A stretch of DNA of 64,000 nt from Pedobacter sp. W3I1 (GTDB lineage Bacteria; Bacteroidota; Bacteroidia; Sphingobacteriales; Sphingobacteriaceae). The stretch spans positions 2,666,001 through 2,730,000 of the forward strand of contig NZ_JAUSXN010000001.1 of assembly GCF_030816015.1 (NCBI RefSeq), written 5' to 3'. The stretch's first letter is position 1. The number at the start of each line of letters is the position of its first letter. A program made the position numbers and the translations under genes. Positions 46,753 through 55,180 of this stretch are shown here, piece by piece. The notes beneath the pieces are model-generated. The model was not told where the DNA came from, ran no database searches, and saw only the letters and a list, made by a program, of their open reading frames with translations.

Positions 46753-46942
46753 TTCTTCGGAAATAATAGGTGCTAATCTAAAACTGCATCCTTTTTCGGT
46801 GAATAAGTAGGAAACAAAAGTATTAAATTTTAAAAAAGAGGTTGTATCATAAATATAGGATTTGTCATCCTAAGGGTTAATTTTTTGTTTAAAAATCAAT
46901 ATTAATGACATATATAATTGATTATTTTTTACCCTACAGCAC

Positions 46943-47119
46943 ATGCTTTCCTCGGCTCACCGCCGCCGATGGGCTCTTTCTTTTTGGCGTCAAAAAGAAA
47001 CAAAAAACACCGGCTGAAAATTTTTCTTTCAAAGTTAGTAGGTTGGCTGGGTCGGTGGAGCCCGAAAAATTTGTTAGGCCGGATTTAAGTGGAACGGGGA
47101 TACGGTGCTACGGCCTAGT
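46943..47119 (+). repeat. Dispersed repeat, copy A (inverted partner 54807-54985)
   Basis: About 177 bases that reappear in opposite orientation at 54807-54985. Shared landmarks, in order: CTCGGCTC..CCGCCGCCGATGGGC, the self-complementary CTTTTTG..CAAAAAG, ACCGGCTGAAAATTTTTCTT, CCGAAAAATTTGTTAGGCCGG, GTGGAACGGGGATAC. A short middle section (about 47032-47060) differs. A translation in one frame looks protein-like only because the repeat is widespread; I do not call it coding. Confidence 0.75.
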
Positions 47120-47764
47120 TGGGCGGAAATACGCAGTCGGCATACATCACTCATATTAGATAATTATAAAATAACGTCAATGGTAGCCTGTCGAAGGACC
47201 CGTTTAATACTCTTGAAGGTGTTTTCGACTACTTGTTCCGATTCTTCCTATCGTGTGGACACATCTTTTTTAAGAATGGCTTGGGCATCATGCTAGCTGG
47301 CTTTAATAAACCACAGTCTTTACCGAAGGACGTCGTCAATCCCAAGGGCCAAGGAAATCAAAAAAACAGGTGCAGAATGGCACAAATGGCACCGCCAAAC
47401 CTTAAACGCAGTAGTTTTGTGTTCATAAACACTAATTTAAAGTGCTAAAGAGAATTGAACACAAACCCCGAAGGGTTCAATCAGCCCAAAGAAAACACAA
47501 ACAGAAACTGATTAAACGAAGTGCCGCTGTTTTTTTGATGTGCGTGAGATTGTGTAAAGGGCCCATTGCTGGATTGACAAAGCGCTTTGGGTACTTTGGC
47601 GCTCCAAAATGCGCAGCATTCTTGAGCACAAATAAAAACAACATGATCTGCGAAAAACTACCATGCCACCGCGGCATAGAGCGCAAAATGTATTTGTTTT
47701 AGAGTTACTTAATAGCAGGAAAGATGCTGATCCCGAAGATTCATGAAGTTAGATTTTAAACATT
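47120..47764. other. Non-coding stretch with several small hairpins
   Basis: About 645 bases between repeat A and the alpha-galactosidase. Open frames are short and overlap antisense. The 3' third holds closely spaced inverted repeats: AGCGC/GCGCT (47581-47603), ATGC/GCAT (47609-47619) and ATGCC/GGCAT (47663-47677). This could be a structured RNA or a decayed repeat; no family is recognised. Confidence 0.4.
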
Positions 47765-49951
47765 TTATATCGCCTGTACCTTTAAAACCACACTTGTTCT
47801 GTTTGCACTTGCTTCCGGGTTAAAGCCTACCTTCATTAAAAAGTCGCCAGAGTAAATTTTAGTACTGTCAATAGGCGATTTAGTACCGGGATACAGGTTA
47901 ATTTCTTCTATTTTATATTTTTTAGCAGGGTCTAATCCTTTTAGTTTAATCGGTAATATCACACCATTGGTAAAAAGGGTTGCCACATAGTAATTAAAAA
48001 CAATAGCCTGATCTTTAGCATCGTTTACATAGGTAATTGAAGCTATTTTATTTTCGTAAGGATCCTGTAAACGGTATTGCTGGCCATGCCAGATAATATC
48101 TTTTAAGCTATTATAGGTTTTAACTGCATTCTGACTAAAAAGCAAATCATTCTTACTTAACTCATTCACACGTACATCATAACCAAGCTTTCCCATCATG
48201 GCCACATCTGTTTTAAACTTAAGAGGCTGTTTACCCATATCGGTAATGTGGTTATCAACAGCAATGGAAGGGAAATAATATGAATATTCCCATTGTATAA
48301 AGATGCGGTCGTATGGATTGGTATTATCGCTAGGCCAAAACTCAGTAAAATATTGTAGTGCAGCATAATCTACTCTCGAGCCTCCTCCGGCACACAGCAT
48401 CATTGGCGTTTTAGGATATTTTTTTCTAATCCTATCCAAAACGCTATTTAATCCCCTGATATATTCAAGATAAAAATGATCCTGGTTTTTTAAAGTAGGA
48501 GAGTTTGCATTGTATATCAAAGAGTTACAATCCCATTTAATAAAAGCAACTTCCGGTACTTCCTTAAAAATATCATCAACAGTTTTGTAAATAAAATCCT
48601 GAACCTTTGGGTTGGTTAAATCTAACACCAACTGGTTACGCATGTAATATTCTTTTCTTTCCGGCTGTCTGATAATCCAATCGGGATGGTTTTCGTATAA
48701 CTCGCTTTTAGGATTCACCATTTCTGGTTCTATCCAGATGCCAAATTTTACACCATTTGCTGTAGCCTCTTTACCCAATGAGCTGATTCCATTTTTTAGT
48801 TTTTGCTTGTTATACTGCCAATCGCCCAAACCAGAAGTAGATCCATTGCGGGGGTATTTATTTCCAAACCAGCCATCATCCAATAAAAAAACATCAACCC
48901 CTAATTTTTTGGTATCCTTTGTTAACTCGTTTAATTTTTCATCATTAAAATCGAAATAAGTAGTTTCCCAGTTATTTAATATGGTAGATCTTTCACCTTT
49001 TCCATCTAATATCTGATAGTTTCTGGCCCAATCATGCAAATTTCTGCTGGCTAAACCTTTTCCTTCGGATGAATAAGTATAAATAAAGCGGGGAGTAACG
49101 AAATTTTCACCAGCCTTTAAAGTATAGTTCGACGAGAAATTATTAATCCCGGCAGTTATCCTGAGGTAATATTCATCAAAAGTTTCAAAATCTAACTTAA
49201 AGTTTCCTGTCCAGGCTAACGATCCCGCAATTACATCACCCATATCCTCAGTAGCAGGCTGATCTATCGAAACCATAAACGAAGAAGAATGAAGCAGGTT
49301 TGTCCTGGTTCCTAATTTCGAATCGATGGTCTTTATACCATGCAGCAATTGCTGCTCTTCCGAACGCATTTCGCGGGTAGCACCACTATATTGGTTTTTA
49401 AGGAAGAATTTTTTTCCACTCAGGGTAAGATTTGCAGAAGCATACTTGTTTAGCACTACGGTGCCTTTCTCTCGATGTTCAATTTCTGCCCATTGCTCAA
49501 TTACGTTTTCATTAAAATAGGCCAGGTATTTTAAGGTAACCTGAAAATTGTATTTTAAATCTTTAAGAATAACACTGGTTAATTTTCTGTTCTGATCCAG
49601 CTGTTCGGTTTTCACATCCGAAAATGTCAATACCGTAGATTTGTTTCCATCAGCATGCGTTACGGTTAATGCGGGTTCTAATAAATTAAGTGAGCCTGAG
49701 GCAATATAAGCTTCCCGTTTATTTAAAAGATCATCTGAGCCAGGCTTGTATTTATCTAATGCCTGTATGCCTGGGTATTCGTTCGCATTATCTAATTTTT
49801 TGCCAAGATATGTTGATAATAGGGTGTTATCACGATCTGTTTCCAGGATCAGTACATTGTTTTTTGTAGCAATTTCTATGGTTTTCTGCGCAAAGCTGTT
49901 TAGGCCTGTTGCCATTGAGAGTAAAAACAAAAGTGTGTTCTTTCTTTTCAT
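47765..49951 (-). CDS. GH36 alpha-galactosidase, exported
   Basis: 728 residues with a signal peptide (ending NSFAQ). N-terminal beta-sandwich, then a barrel with GIWIEPEMVNP, the nucleophile Asp474 in IKWDCNS (usually KWDMN), and the acid/base Asp in WPSDNTNPYDR, then a C-terminal beta domain. Length and order match GH36/melibiase. It removes terminal alpha-galactose, for example from galactomannan or raffinose sugars, likely in the periplasm. It is transcribed alone. Confidence 0.93.
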   Translation of the reverse strand: MKRKNTLLFLLSMATGLNSFAQKTIEIATKNNVLILETDRDNTLLSTYLGKKLDNANEYPGIQALDKYKPGSDDLLNKREAYIASGSLNLLEPALTVTHADGNKSTVLTFSDVKTEQLDQNRKLTSVILKDLKYNFQVTLKYLAYFNENVIEQWAEIEHREKGTVVLNKYASANLTLSGKKFFLKNQYSGATREMRSEEQQLLHGIKTIDSKLGTRTNLLHSSSFMVSIDQPATEDMGDVIAGSLAWTGNFKLDFETFDEYYLRITAGINNFSSNYTLKAGENFVTPRFIYTYSSEGKGLASRNLHDWARNYQILDGKGERSTILNNWETTYFDFNDEKLNELTKDTKKLGVDVFLLDDGWFGNKYPRNGSTSGLGDWQYNKQKLKNGISSLGKEATANGVKFGIWIEPEMVNPKSELYENHPDWIIRQPERKEYYMRNQLVLDLTNPKVQDFIYKTVDDIFKEVPEVAFIKWDCNSLIYNANSPTLKNQDHFYLEYIRGLNSVLDRIRKKYPKTPMMLCAGGGSRVDYAALQYFTEFWPSDNTNPYDRIFIQWEYSYYFPSIAVDNHITDMGKQPLKFKTDVAMMGKLGYDVRVNELSKNDLLFSQNAVKTYNSLKDIIWHGQQYRLQDPYENKIASITYVNDAKDQAIVFNYYVATLFTNGVILPIKLKGLDPAKKYKIEEINLYPGTKSPIDSTKIYSGDFLMKVGFNPEASANRTSVVLKVQAI

Positions 49952-50330
49952 TATTTATCTGGGTAAAAGTTTAGATGATGCACCTCATATTATTAGCATC
50001 AAATTAAAATACGATTAGCAATCAATCAAAATGTTAAAGGTGAAATTAGCACTTTCTGGCGTCAATGAATTCGCTGTTTATATCAAAGTATTATCTTTTT
50101 TTGACAAGATTAAACCTAATAACATCAGATTGTTGTTGTAAAGCCAGCCATTTTTAAATCTTATTGTAAAATAAACAAGGCATTATTATTGTTGAGGGGA
50201 GATCAGCGTTGTTTTTAAAAAATTAGCGTAATTTTATAATTATAAAAAATAATACGATTTTCAGCTTTAAAGATTTTCAAGAAATGCATTTCCTTCATCA
50301 CATTAAATTATCGCAACCCCAGATACGCTC
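49952..50330. other. Divergent intergenic region, no feature assigned
   Basis: About 380 AT-rich bases between the alpha-galactosidase and HD/PycTM starts. It must hold both promoters, but I see no box convincing enough to report and no copy of the PUL block. Confidence 0.4.
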
Positions 50331-51551
50331 ATGAACTATAAAAAATTGCAGGAAGATGTAGAAAAGTACGTTGGCGATTACTTCCGTACCCATAGCGATC
50401 CACGCTTAGTTTATCACAACCTGGAACACACACAAGAAGTGGTAAATGCGGCGCAGCAAATTGCCAATCATTACCAGCTAAATGAGCAGGATTTTTTTTC
50501 TGTAACCGTTGCAGCCTGGTTTCACGATACAGGGTATTTTGAAGATGCATTAAACCACGAAGCAAAAGGAGCAGAGTTAGCTGATGATTTTTTAGCAAAG
50601 CATCAGATTAATCAAGAAATCCGTGATCATGTTAAAAGTGCCATATTAGCCACTAAAATCCCCCAGAAACCTACAACTGAAATTGATAAAATCCTTTGCG
50701 ATGCAGATTTGTTCCATTTAGGTCTGTCCGATTTCCGTGCAAAAGGTAAATTAATGCACAAAGAAAATGAACTCATCTATAAAAAAGATATCAGTAAACG
50801 AGATTGGCGCAAAAAAGATATCCAGTTTATGGAATCGCATCATTACCATACCGATTATGCTAATCTGTTGTTGAGCGATCAGAAACAGAAAAATATCAGC
50901 AAACTGAAAAGTAAATTAACGGCTCAGGAGGAAATTAGTACAGAATTAGCAGAACCTGTAAATTTTGCACCTGCCATTGTAAAAGAGAATGACAAAAAGA
51001 AGAAGGATAAAGATGATAGACCAGATAAGGGTATCGAAACCATGTTTAGGATCACTTCATCCAATAACCAACGCCTAAGCGATATGGCCGATAACAAGGC
51101 TCATATCCTGATTACGGTAAATTCGATCATGCTTTCCTTAATCGTAAGTTTATTGTTAAGGCGGTTGGAAGATCATGGCAACCTGATTATCCCCACATTT
51201 ATTTTGTTAATAGTGAGTTTAACCTGTGTGGTTGTTTCCATTTTATCAACCCGTCCAGCAATTCCGAAGGGGGAATTCACTCAGGAAGATATGGATAAGA
51301 AAAAGGTGAATTTATTGTTTTTCGGTAACTTTTATAAAATGAGTTTACCCAGTTATACCGATGGTATGATTAAGGTGATGAACGATAAAGATTTTTTATA
51401 TGGAACCTTAATTACCGATGTATACTCGCAAGGCGTAGTTTTGGGCAGAAAGTATAAACTGATTCGCCTGGCTTATAATATTTTCATGTTTGGTTTAATT
51501 GCAGCAGTATTTGCATTTGTAATTGCTTACGCAGCTTACGGTAAACTTTAA
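50331..51551 (+). CDS. HD phosphohydrolase fused to a Pycsar-effector-type transmembrane domain
   Basis: 406 residues. An N-terminal HD domain (about 5-180) has the metal ligands His33, His65-Asp66 (FHDTGY) and Asp124 (CDADLFH). A lysine-rich linker follows (about 200-232). The C-terminal domain begins NNQRLSDMADNKAHIL and has membrane helices at about 258-277, 285-305 and 383-402, as in the PycTM (DUF5706) domain of Pycsar effectors. The stop overlaps the ATG of polyphosphate kinase (TAATG). I infer that it hydrolyses a nucleotide or phospho-compound at the membrane and is linked to polyphosphate metabolism. The substrate is unknown. Because it is paired with a housekeeping gene and no cyclase is seen, a defence role is not shown. 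Confidence 0.88.
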   Translation: MNYKKLQEDVEKYVGDYFRTHSDPRLVYHNLEHTQEVVNAAQQIANHYQLNEQDFFSVTVAAWFHDTGYFEDALNHEAKGAELADDFLAKHQINQEIRDHVKSAILATKIPQKPTTEIDKILCDADLFHLGLSDFRAKGKLMHKENELIYKKDISKRDWRKKDIQFMESHHYHTDYANLLLSDQKQKNISKLKSKLTAQEEISTELAEPVNFAPAIVKENDKKKKDKDDRPDKGIETMFRITSSNNQRLSDMADNKAHILITVNSIMLSLIVSLLLRRLEDHGNLIIPTFILLIVSLTCVVVSILSTRPAIPKGEFTQEDMDKKKVNLLFFGNFYKMSLPSYTDGMIKVMNDKDFLYGTLITDVYSQGVVLGRKYKLIRLAYNIFMFGLIAAVFAFVIAYAAYGKL

Positions 51552-53590
51552 TGGAACAGCTAGTAGAAACCTCATTTTTTAATAGAGATTTAAGCTGGTT
51601 AAAGTTTAACGAGCGTATTTTAATGGAAGCTGAGCGAAACACTGTTCCGCTTTTAGAACGCATTAAGTTTTTGTCGATATTCTCTTCCAATCTCGATGAG
51701 TTTTATCGTGTAAGGATGCCGGTGTTACTCGCTTTAGAGAAATTGAGCAATAAGGAAGATAACGATATTCGCATTGATGATAATTTGCTGAGCACGGCCA
51801 GTCTGCTTATTTCAGAACAACAACAGCGATACGGTAAGGTACTTAAATCAGATCTTATTCCCTTGCTCAAAGAAAATAAGATTAACTTAATTTATGGGCA
51901 GCCATTCCCTCCAGAAATTCAGAAAAGTATAACCCGATATTTTTTGAGCCAGGTAATGGCTTTTTTGCAGCCTGTTTACATTAATGCTGACACCAATTTC
52001 TTTCCTTCAAATAATGAGCTGTATTTTCTGATTACATTAAACAAGAAAGAAGGTGCAGAAGTGATTATTTTAAATATCCCTTCCAATCAGCTGCCACGTT
52101 TTTATAAGGTAGAAACAGGCGATGAAACCTTTATTGTTTTTCTGGATGATATCGTACGTTTTCATTTAGACCGTGTTTTTCCGGAAGGCGAAGTTACCGG
52201 ATGTTATAGTTTCAAAATCACCAGAGATGCCGAAATAGATCTGAAAGATGAATATTCGGGTAGTTTATCAGAGCAGCTGGAAAAACAATTGTTAAAACGC
52301 GATTCGGGTTTAGCTACACGTTTTCTCCACCAACCCGGTATACCCGCTAATGTATTCGAACTGCTTAAAAAACTTTTCAATTTAAAAAAGGCCAACAGGA
52401 TGGAAGGTGGGCAGTACCACAATCTGAAGGATTTTATGGGTTTTCCTGTAAATTCGCCCAGGTTATCCAACCAAAACTGGCCAAAACTCTGTAATACCGA
52501 TTTGATAGATGGATCGTTAACCGAGGCCATTTATAAAAACGACATCATTGTACACACGCCTTACCAGAGTTATGATAGTGTGCTGCGGTTTTTTAACGAA
52601 GCTGCTATTGATGAAGATGTAAGGGAAATATATGTTACGCTCTACCGTGTTGCCAGCGATTCGAAAATTGTAAATGCTTTAATCAGCGCTGCAAAAAATG
52701 GTAAAAAAGTTACGGTTTTGGTCGAGCTAAAAGCCCGTTTTGATGAGGCCAATAACATCAAGTGGGCAAAAAAAATGAAGGAAGTTGGCGTTGATATTAT
52801 TTATAGTGTTACCGCTTTAAAAGTTCATGCCAAAGTAGCCTTAGTGAAACGCCAAACTGGTAATAGAATGCGTTATTCAGGTTTGTTTGCTACCGGAAAC
52901 TTTAACGAAAGCACAGCTGCTTTTTATACCGATCATATTTTAATGACGGCCAATAAAGAAATGCTGCGAGAGGTAGAATTACTTTTTATTTTTCTGGCCA
53001 AAAGGGTTAAACCTACTTCTTCCGACCTGATTAAGTTTAATCATTTGTTGGTGGCCCAGTTTAATTTACAGCAAGTTTTTCTTAACCTGATAGATAGAGA
53101 AATTGAACACGCCAAACAAGGTAAACCATCAGGTATTACCATTAAAATGAACAATCTCGAAGAGAAGGTTTTAATCGACAAACTTTACGAGGCATCATCG
53201 GCAGGTGTAAAGATCGAAATGATTGTGCGAAGCATTTGCCGCTTAATTCCAGGCGTAGCGGGAATGAGCGAAAATATTAAGGTTACCCGTATTGTTGATC
53301 GTTATTTAGAGCATGGACGTGTTTTTATTTTCCATAATTTAGGAAAGAATGATGTATACCTGGGCTCTGCTGATTGGATGAACCGGAATATCTATAGAAG
53401 GATTGAAGTTTGTTTTCCGATTTATAATGAGCAGATTAAACAAGAAATTATGGATATTATCGAAATTCAAAAACAAGATAACGTGCAGGCGGTTTGTATA
53501 GATGAAAACATGAATAATATTCCTGTTAAAAATGGTGGGGTTCCTGTCGAGTCTCAATACGATATTTATACGTTATTAAAAAATAAATAA
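51551..53590 (+). CDS. ppk1: Polyphosphate kinase 1
   Basis: 679 residues, full length for the family. The N-terminal segment FFNRDLSWLKFNERIL and the middle SNLDEFYRVRMP are diagnostic. Phospho-acceptor His426 lies in LKVHAKVALVKR, the second phospholipase-D-like His in LEHGRVFIFHN. It makes polyphosphate from ATP reversibly. Co-translated with the HD-PycTM gene, which is unusual enough to suggest joint regulation. No ppx gene is in the window. A dense patch of inverted repeats follows. Confidence 0.97.
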   Translation: MEQLVETSFFNRDLSWLKFNERILMEAERNTVPLLERIKFLSIFSSNLDEFYRVRMPVLLALEKLSNKEDNDIRIDDNLLSTASLLISEQQQRYGKVLKSDLIPLLKENKINLIYGQPFPPEIQKSITRYFLSQVMAFLQPVYINADTNFFPSNNELYFLITLNKKEGAEVIILNIPSNQLPRFYKVETGDETFIVFLDDIVRFHLDRVFPEGEVTGCYSFKITRDAEIDLKDEYSGSLSEQLEKQLLKRDSGLATRFLHQPGIPANVFELLKKLFNLKKANRMEGGQYHNLKDFMGFPVNSPRLSNQNWPKLCNTDLIDGSLTEAIYKNDIIVHTPYQSYDSVLRFFNEAAIDEDVREIYVTLYRVASDSKIVNALISAAKNGKKVTVLVELKARFDEANNIKWAKKMKEVGVDIIYSVTALKVHAKVALVKRQTGNRMRYSGLFATGNFNESTAAFYTDHILMTANKEMLREVELLFIFLAKRVKPTSSDLIKFNHLLVAQFNLQQVFLNLIDREIEHAKQGKPSGITIKMNNLEEKVLIDKLYEASSAGVKIEMIVRSICRLIPGVAGMSENIKVTRIVDRYLEHGRVFIFHNLGKNDVYLGSADWMNRNIYRRIEVCFPIYNEQIKQEIMDIIEIQKQDNVQAVCIDENMNNIPVKNGGVPVESQYDIYTLLKNK

Positions 53591-53623
53591 ATCGTCCTTT
53601 CGATTGAAGTTCTACCAAGCGGT

Positions 53624-53708
53624 CGTCATTTCGACTGAAGTGCAACGAAATGGAGAAATCTATGAAAGTAGACTTCAGTTGATCTCTCCGCTACGGTCGA
53701 GATGACGA
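53624..53708. repeat. REP/MITE-like inverted repeat, TCATTTCGAC type
   Basis: CGTCATTTCGACTGAAG at the left, CTACGGTCGAGATGACGAC at the right, with GGAGAAATC and GATCTCTCC inside. Same family as 21539 and 44417. Confidence 0.75.
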
Positions 53709-53769
53709 CTATGCTGTCGAGATAACGATTAATAAATAAACAACAACTAAATTTTACCCTTTTACCCGT

Positions 53770-53827
53770 GGTCTATGTCCTCACAGACCACATGATTACT
53801 TATTGATGGTCTGTGAGGACACAGACC
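53770..53827. repeat. Long near-perfect palindrome (21-bp arms)
   Basis: Arms 53770-53790 and 53807-53827 are inverted with one mismatch around a 16-base spacer. Arm core TCCTCACAGACC. There is no T-run after it, so it is more like a mobile inverted repeat than a terminator. Confidence 0.8.
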
Positions 53828-53858
53828 ATGGACATTAAACAAGAATAATTTTACCCTT

Positions 53859-54764
53859 ATGAAATACAATAAAACTTTCCTCGCCTCTACCTTATTTGTT
53901 GCCGTTGCCTTTTTAGGTATATCTTGTGTAAATGCTAACCGCGATGATAAAAAAAGTGATTCAACCGAAACAATTTCTGCAGGCGGAGGAGAAAAATCGA
54001 GCCTTCCGTACGATTTAGCAAATCCGGTAAAATATAACATGCCACAAAATCTTTTCGAAATTTCCGGAATTGTATTTCATAATGGAGATCCGAAAGAAGT
54101 ATTTGCGATACAGGATGAAGATGGCGATTTATTTCATCTGGGTTTAACTGATAAAGAATCGAAATTCACCAAATTTGGAGGTAAAGGCGATTACGAAGAT
54201 TTGGCTATACTGAATAACACCGTAATTGTGTTAAAAAGTAATGGCGAACTGCATAGCTTTCCCATTAGCGAGATCAATAAACCAGAAGTTGCAAATGTGG
54301 TTAAAACTAAAGATCTGGTGCCTAAAGCAGAATACGAAGGCTTAGCTGCTGATGAAAAAACAGGTCTGGTGTATCTTTTAACTAAAGAAATTAAGAAAAA
54401 TAAAAGTGATCAGACCGATATTTATGCCTTTAAATATGCTGATGGCAAATTTACAGCAAGTGGAACCTTCGCTTTATCTTATAAAGAAATAGCAGAATTA
54501 TCTGGCGAATCCAAAATCAAGTTTCGTCCATCTGCCTTAGCCAAAAATACCTCAACCAACGAGTGGTATGTGCTATCATCTGTAAATAAATTGCTGGTAG
54601 TAACCGATGCAAACTTCAAAATTAAAGCAACTTATCCACTAAAAGGCAGTTTCTTTAATCAACCAGAAGGTATTGCATTTGATCGCGATCAGAACCTTTA
54701 TATCTCTAACGAGGGCGGTACTTTATCAGCAGGAAATGTTTTAATGTTTAAATTGAAAAAATAA
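53859..54764 (+). CDS. SdiA-regulated/YjiK-type lipoprotein
   Basis: 301 residues. Lipobox GISC after a hydrophobic stretch, then a Ser/Asp-rich tether. From about residue 60 on it is a beta-propeller: ISGIVFHNGDPKEVFAIQDEDGDLF, YEDLAIL, YEGLAADEKTGLVYLL, QPEGIAFDRDQNLYISNEGG. This motif set matches the SdiA-regulated (YjiK) family, extracellular propellers of unclear function that probably bind calcium or a ligand. It is transcribed alone in the phosphate-related gene group. Confidence 0.85.
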   Translation: MKYNKTFLASTLFVAVAFLGISCVNANRDDKKSDSTETISAGGGEKSSLPYDLANPVKYNMPQNLFEISGIVFHNGDPKEVFAIQDEDGDLFHLGLTDKESKFTKFGGKGDYEDLAILNNTVIVLKSNGELHSFPISEINKPEVANVVKTKDLVPKAEYEGLAADEKTGLVYLLTKEIKKNKSDQTDIYAFKYADGKFTASGTFALSYKEIAELSGESKIKFRPSALAKNTSTNEWYVLSSVNKLLVVTDANFKIKATYPLKGSFFNQPEGIAFDRDQNLYISNEGGTLSAGNVLMFKLKK

Positions 54765-54806
54765 GTAACATAAAGATTGCTCTCCTATAAAATATGTATT
54801 AGGCAC

Positions 54807-54985
54807 AGCTAGGCCATAGCAGTGTATCCCCGTTCCACTTTAGTCCGGCCTAACAAATTTTTCGGAAACCACTGAGCAGGCCAAAGCAGTTGCTTTGAAA
54901 GAAAAATTTTCAGCCGGTGTTTTTTGTTTCTTTTTGACATCAAAAAGAAAGAGCCCATCGGCGGCGGCGAGCCGAGGCAAGGATG
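54807..54985 (-). repeat. Dispersed repeat, copy B (inverted partner 46943-47119)
   Basis: Minus-strand copy of the element at 46943. Differences are limited to scattered bases plus the section 54865-54898, where this copy has a GCAACTGCTTTGGCCTGCTC-like stretch on the minus strand. The open frame in it is not counted as a gene. Confidence 0.75.
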
Positions 54986-55097
54986 AGCCTTAGGACAAAA
55001 AGAATCAATTCTATGGTTCTGATGTTTATGAATTAAATTAAAACTTGATGATGACTTTTCCATCGAATCTGTCATTGTTAATTTGTATCTGATTTAG

Positions 55098-55118
55098 ACC
55101 CTGAAATAAATTCAGGGT
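55098..55118. repeat. Short hairpin, CCCTGAA/TTCAGGG type
   Basis: ACCCTGAA (55098-55105) and TTCAGGGT (55111-55118) with a five-base loop. No T-run follows. It may be part of a further dispersed repeat type. Confidence 0.5.
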
Positions 55119-55180
55119 GACGGTACTAGGGAGAAATAAAATAATTTTAAAATAACTACCTTTATACAAACGCTGAGTCT

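Noticed and set aside
46905..47159. 84-codon frame across dispersed repeat A
   Set aside because: The same stretch recurs inverted at 54807-54985 with changes that do not preserve the frame, and it lacks a family or signal. It is a repeat, not a gene.
47442..47702. Overlapping plus (86-codon) and minus (69-codon) frames
   Set aside because: Antisense to each other, rich in Cys and Lys, no family likeness, in a hairpin-rich non-coding stretch.
50331..53590. Complete Pycsar anti-phage operon
   Set aside because: A nucleotide cyclase would be required beside the PycTM protein. None is present, and the partner gene is polyphosphate kinase.
53770..53827. CRISPR-like repeat
   Set aside because: Only one palindrome pair, with no regularly spaced repeats or cas genes.
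46943..54985. Composite transposon bounded by the inverted 177-bp repeats
   Set aside because: No transposase in either repeat or between them, no target-site duplication visible, and the genes between are ordinary for the genome.
54809..55075. Minus-strand 88-codon frame downstream of the SdiA-regulated-type gene
   Set aside because: Lies within dispersed repeat B and has low-complexity composition.
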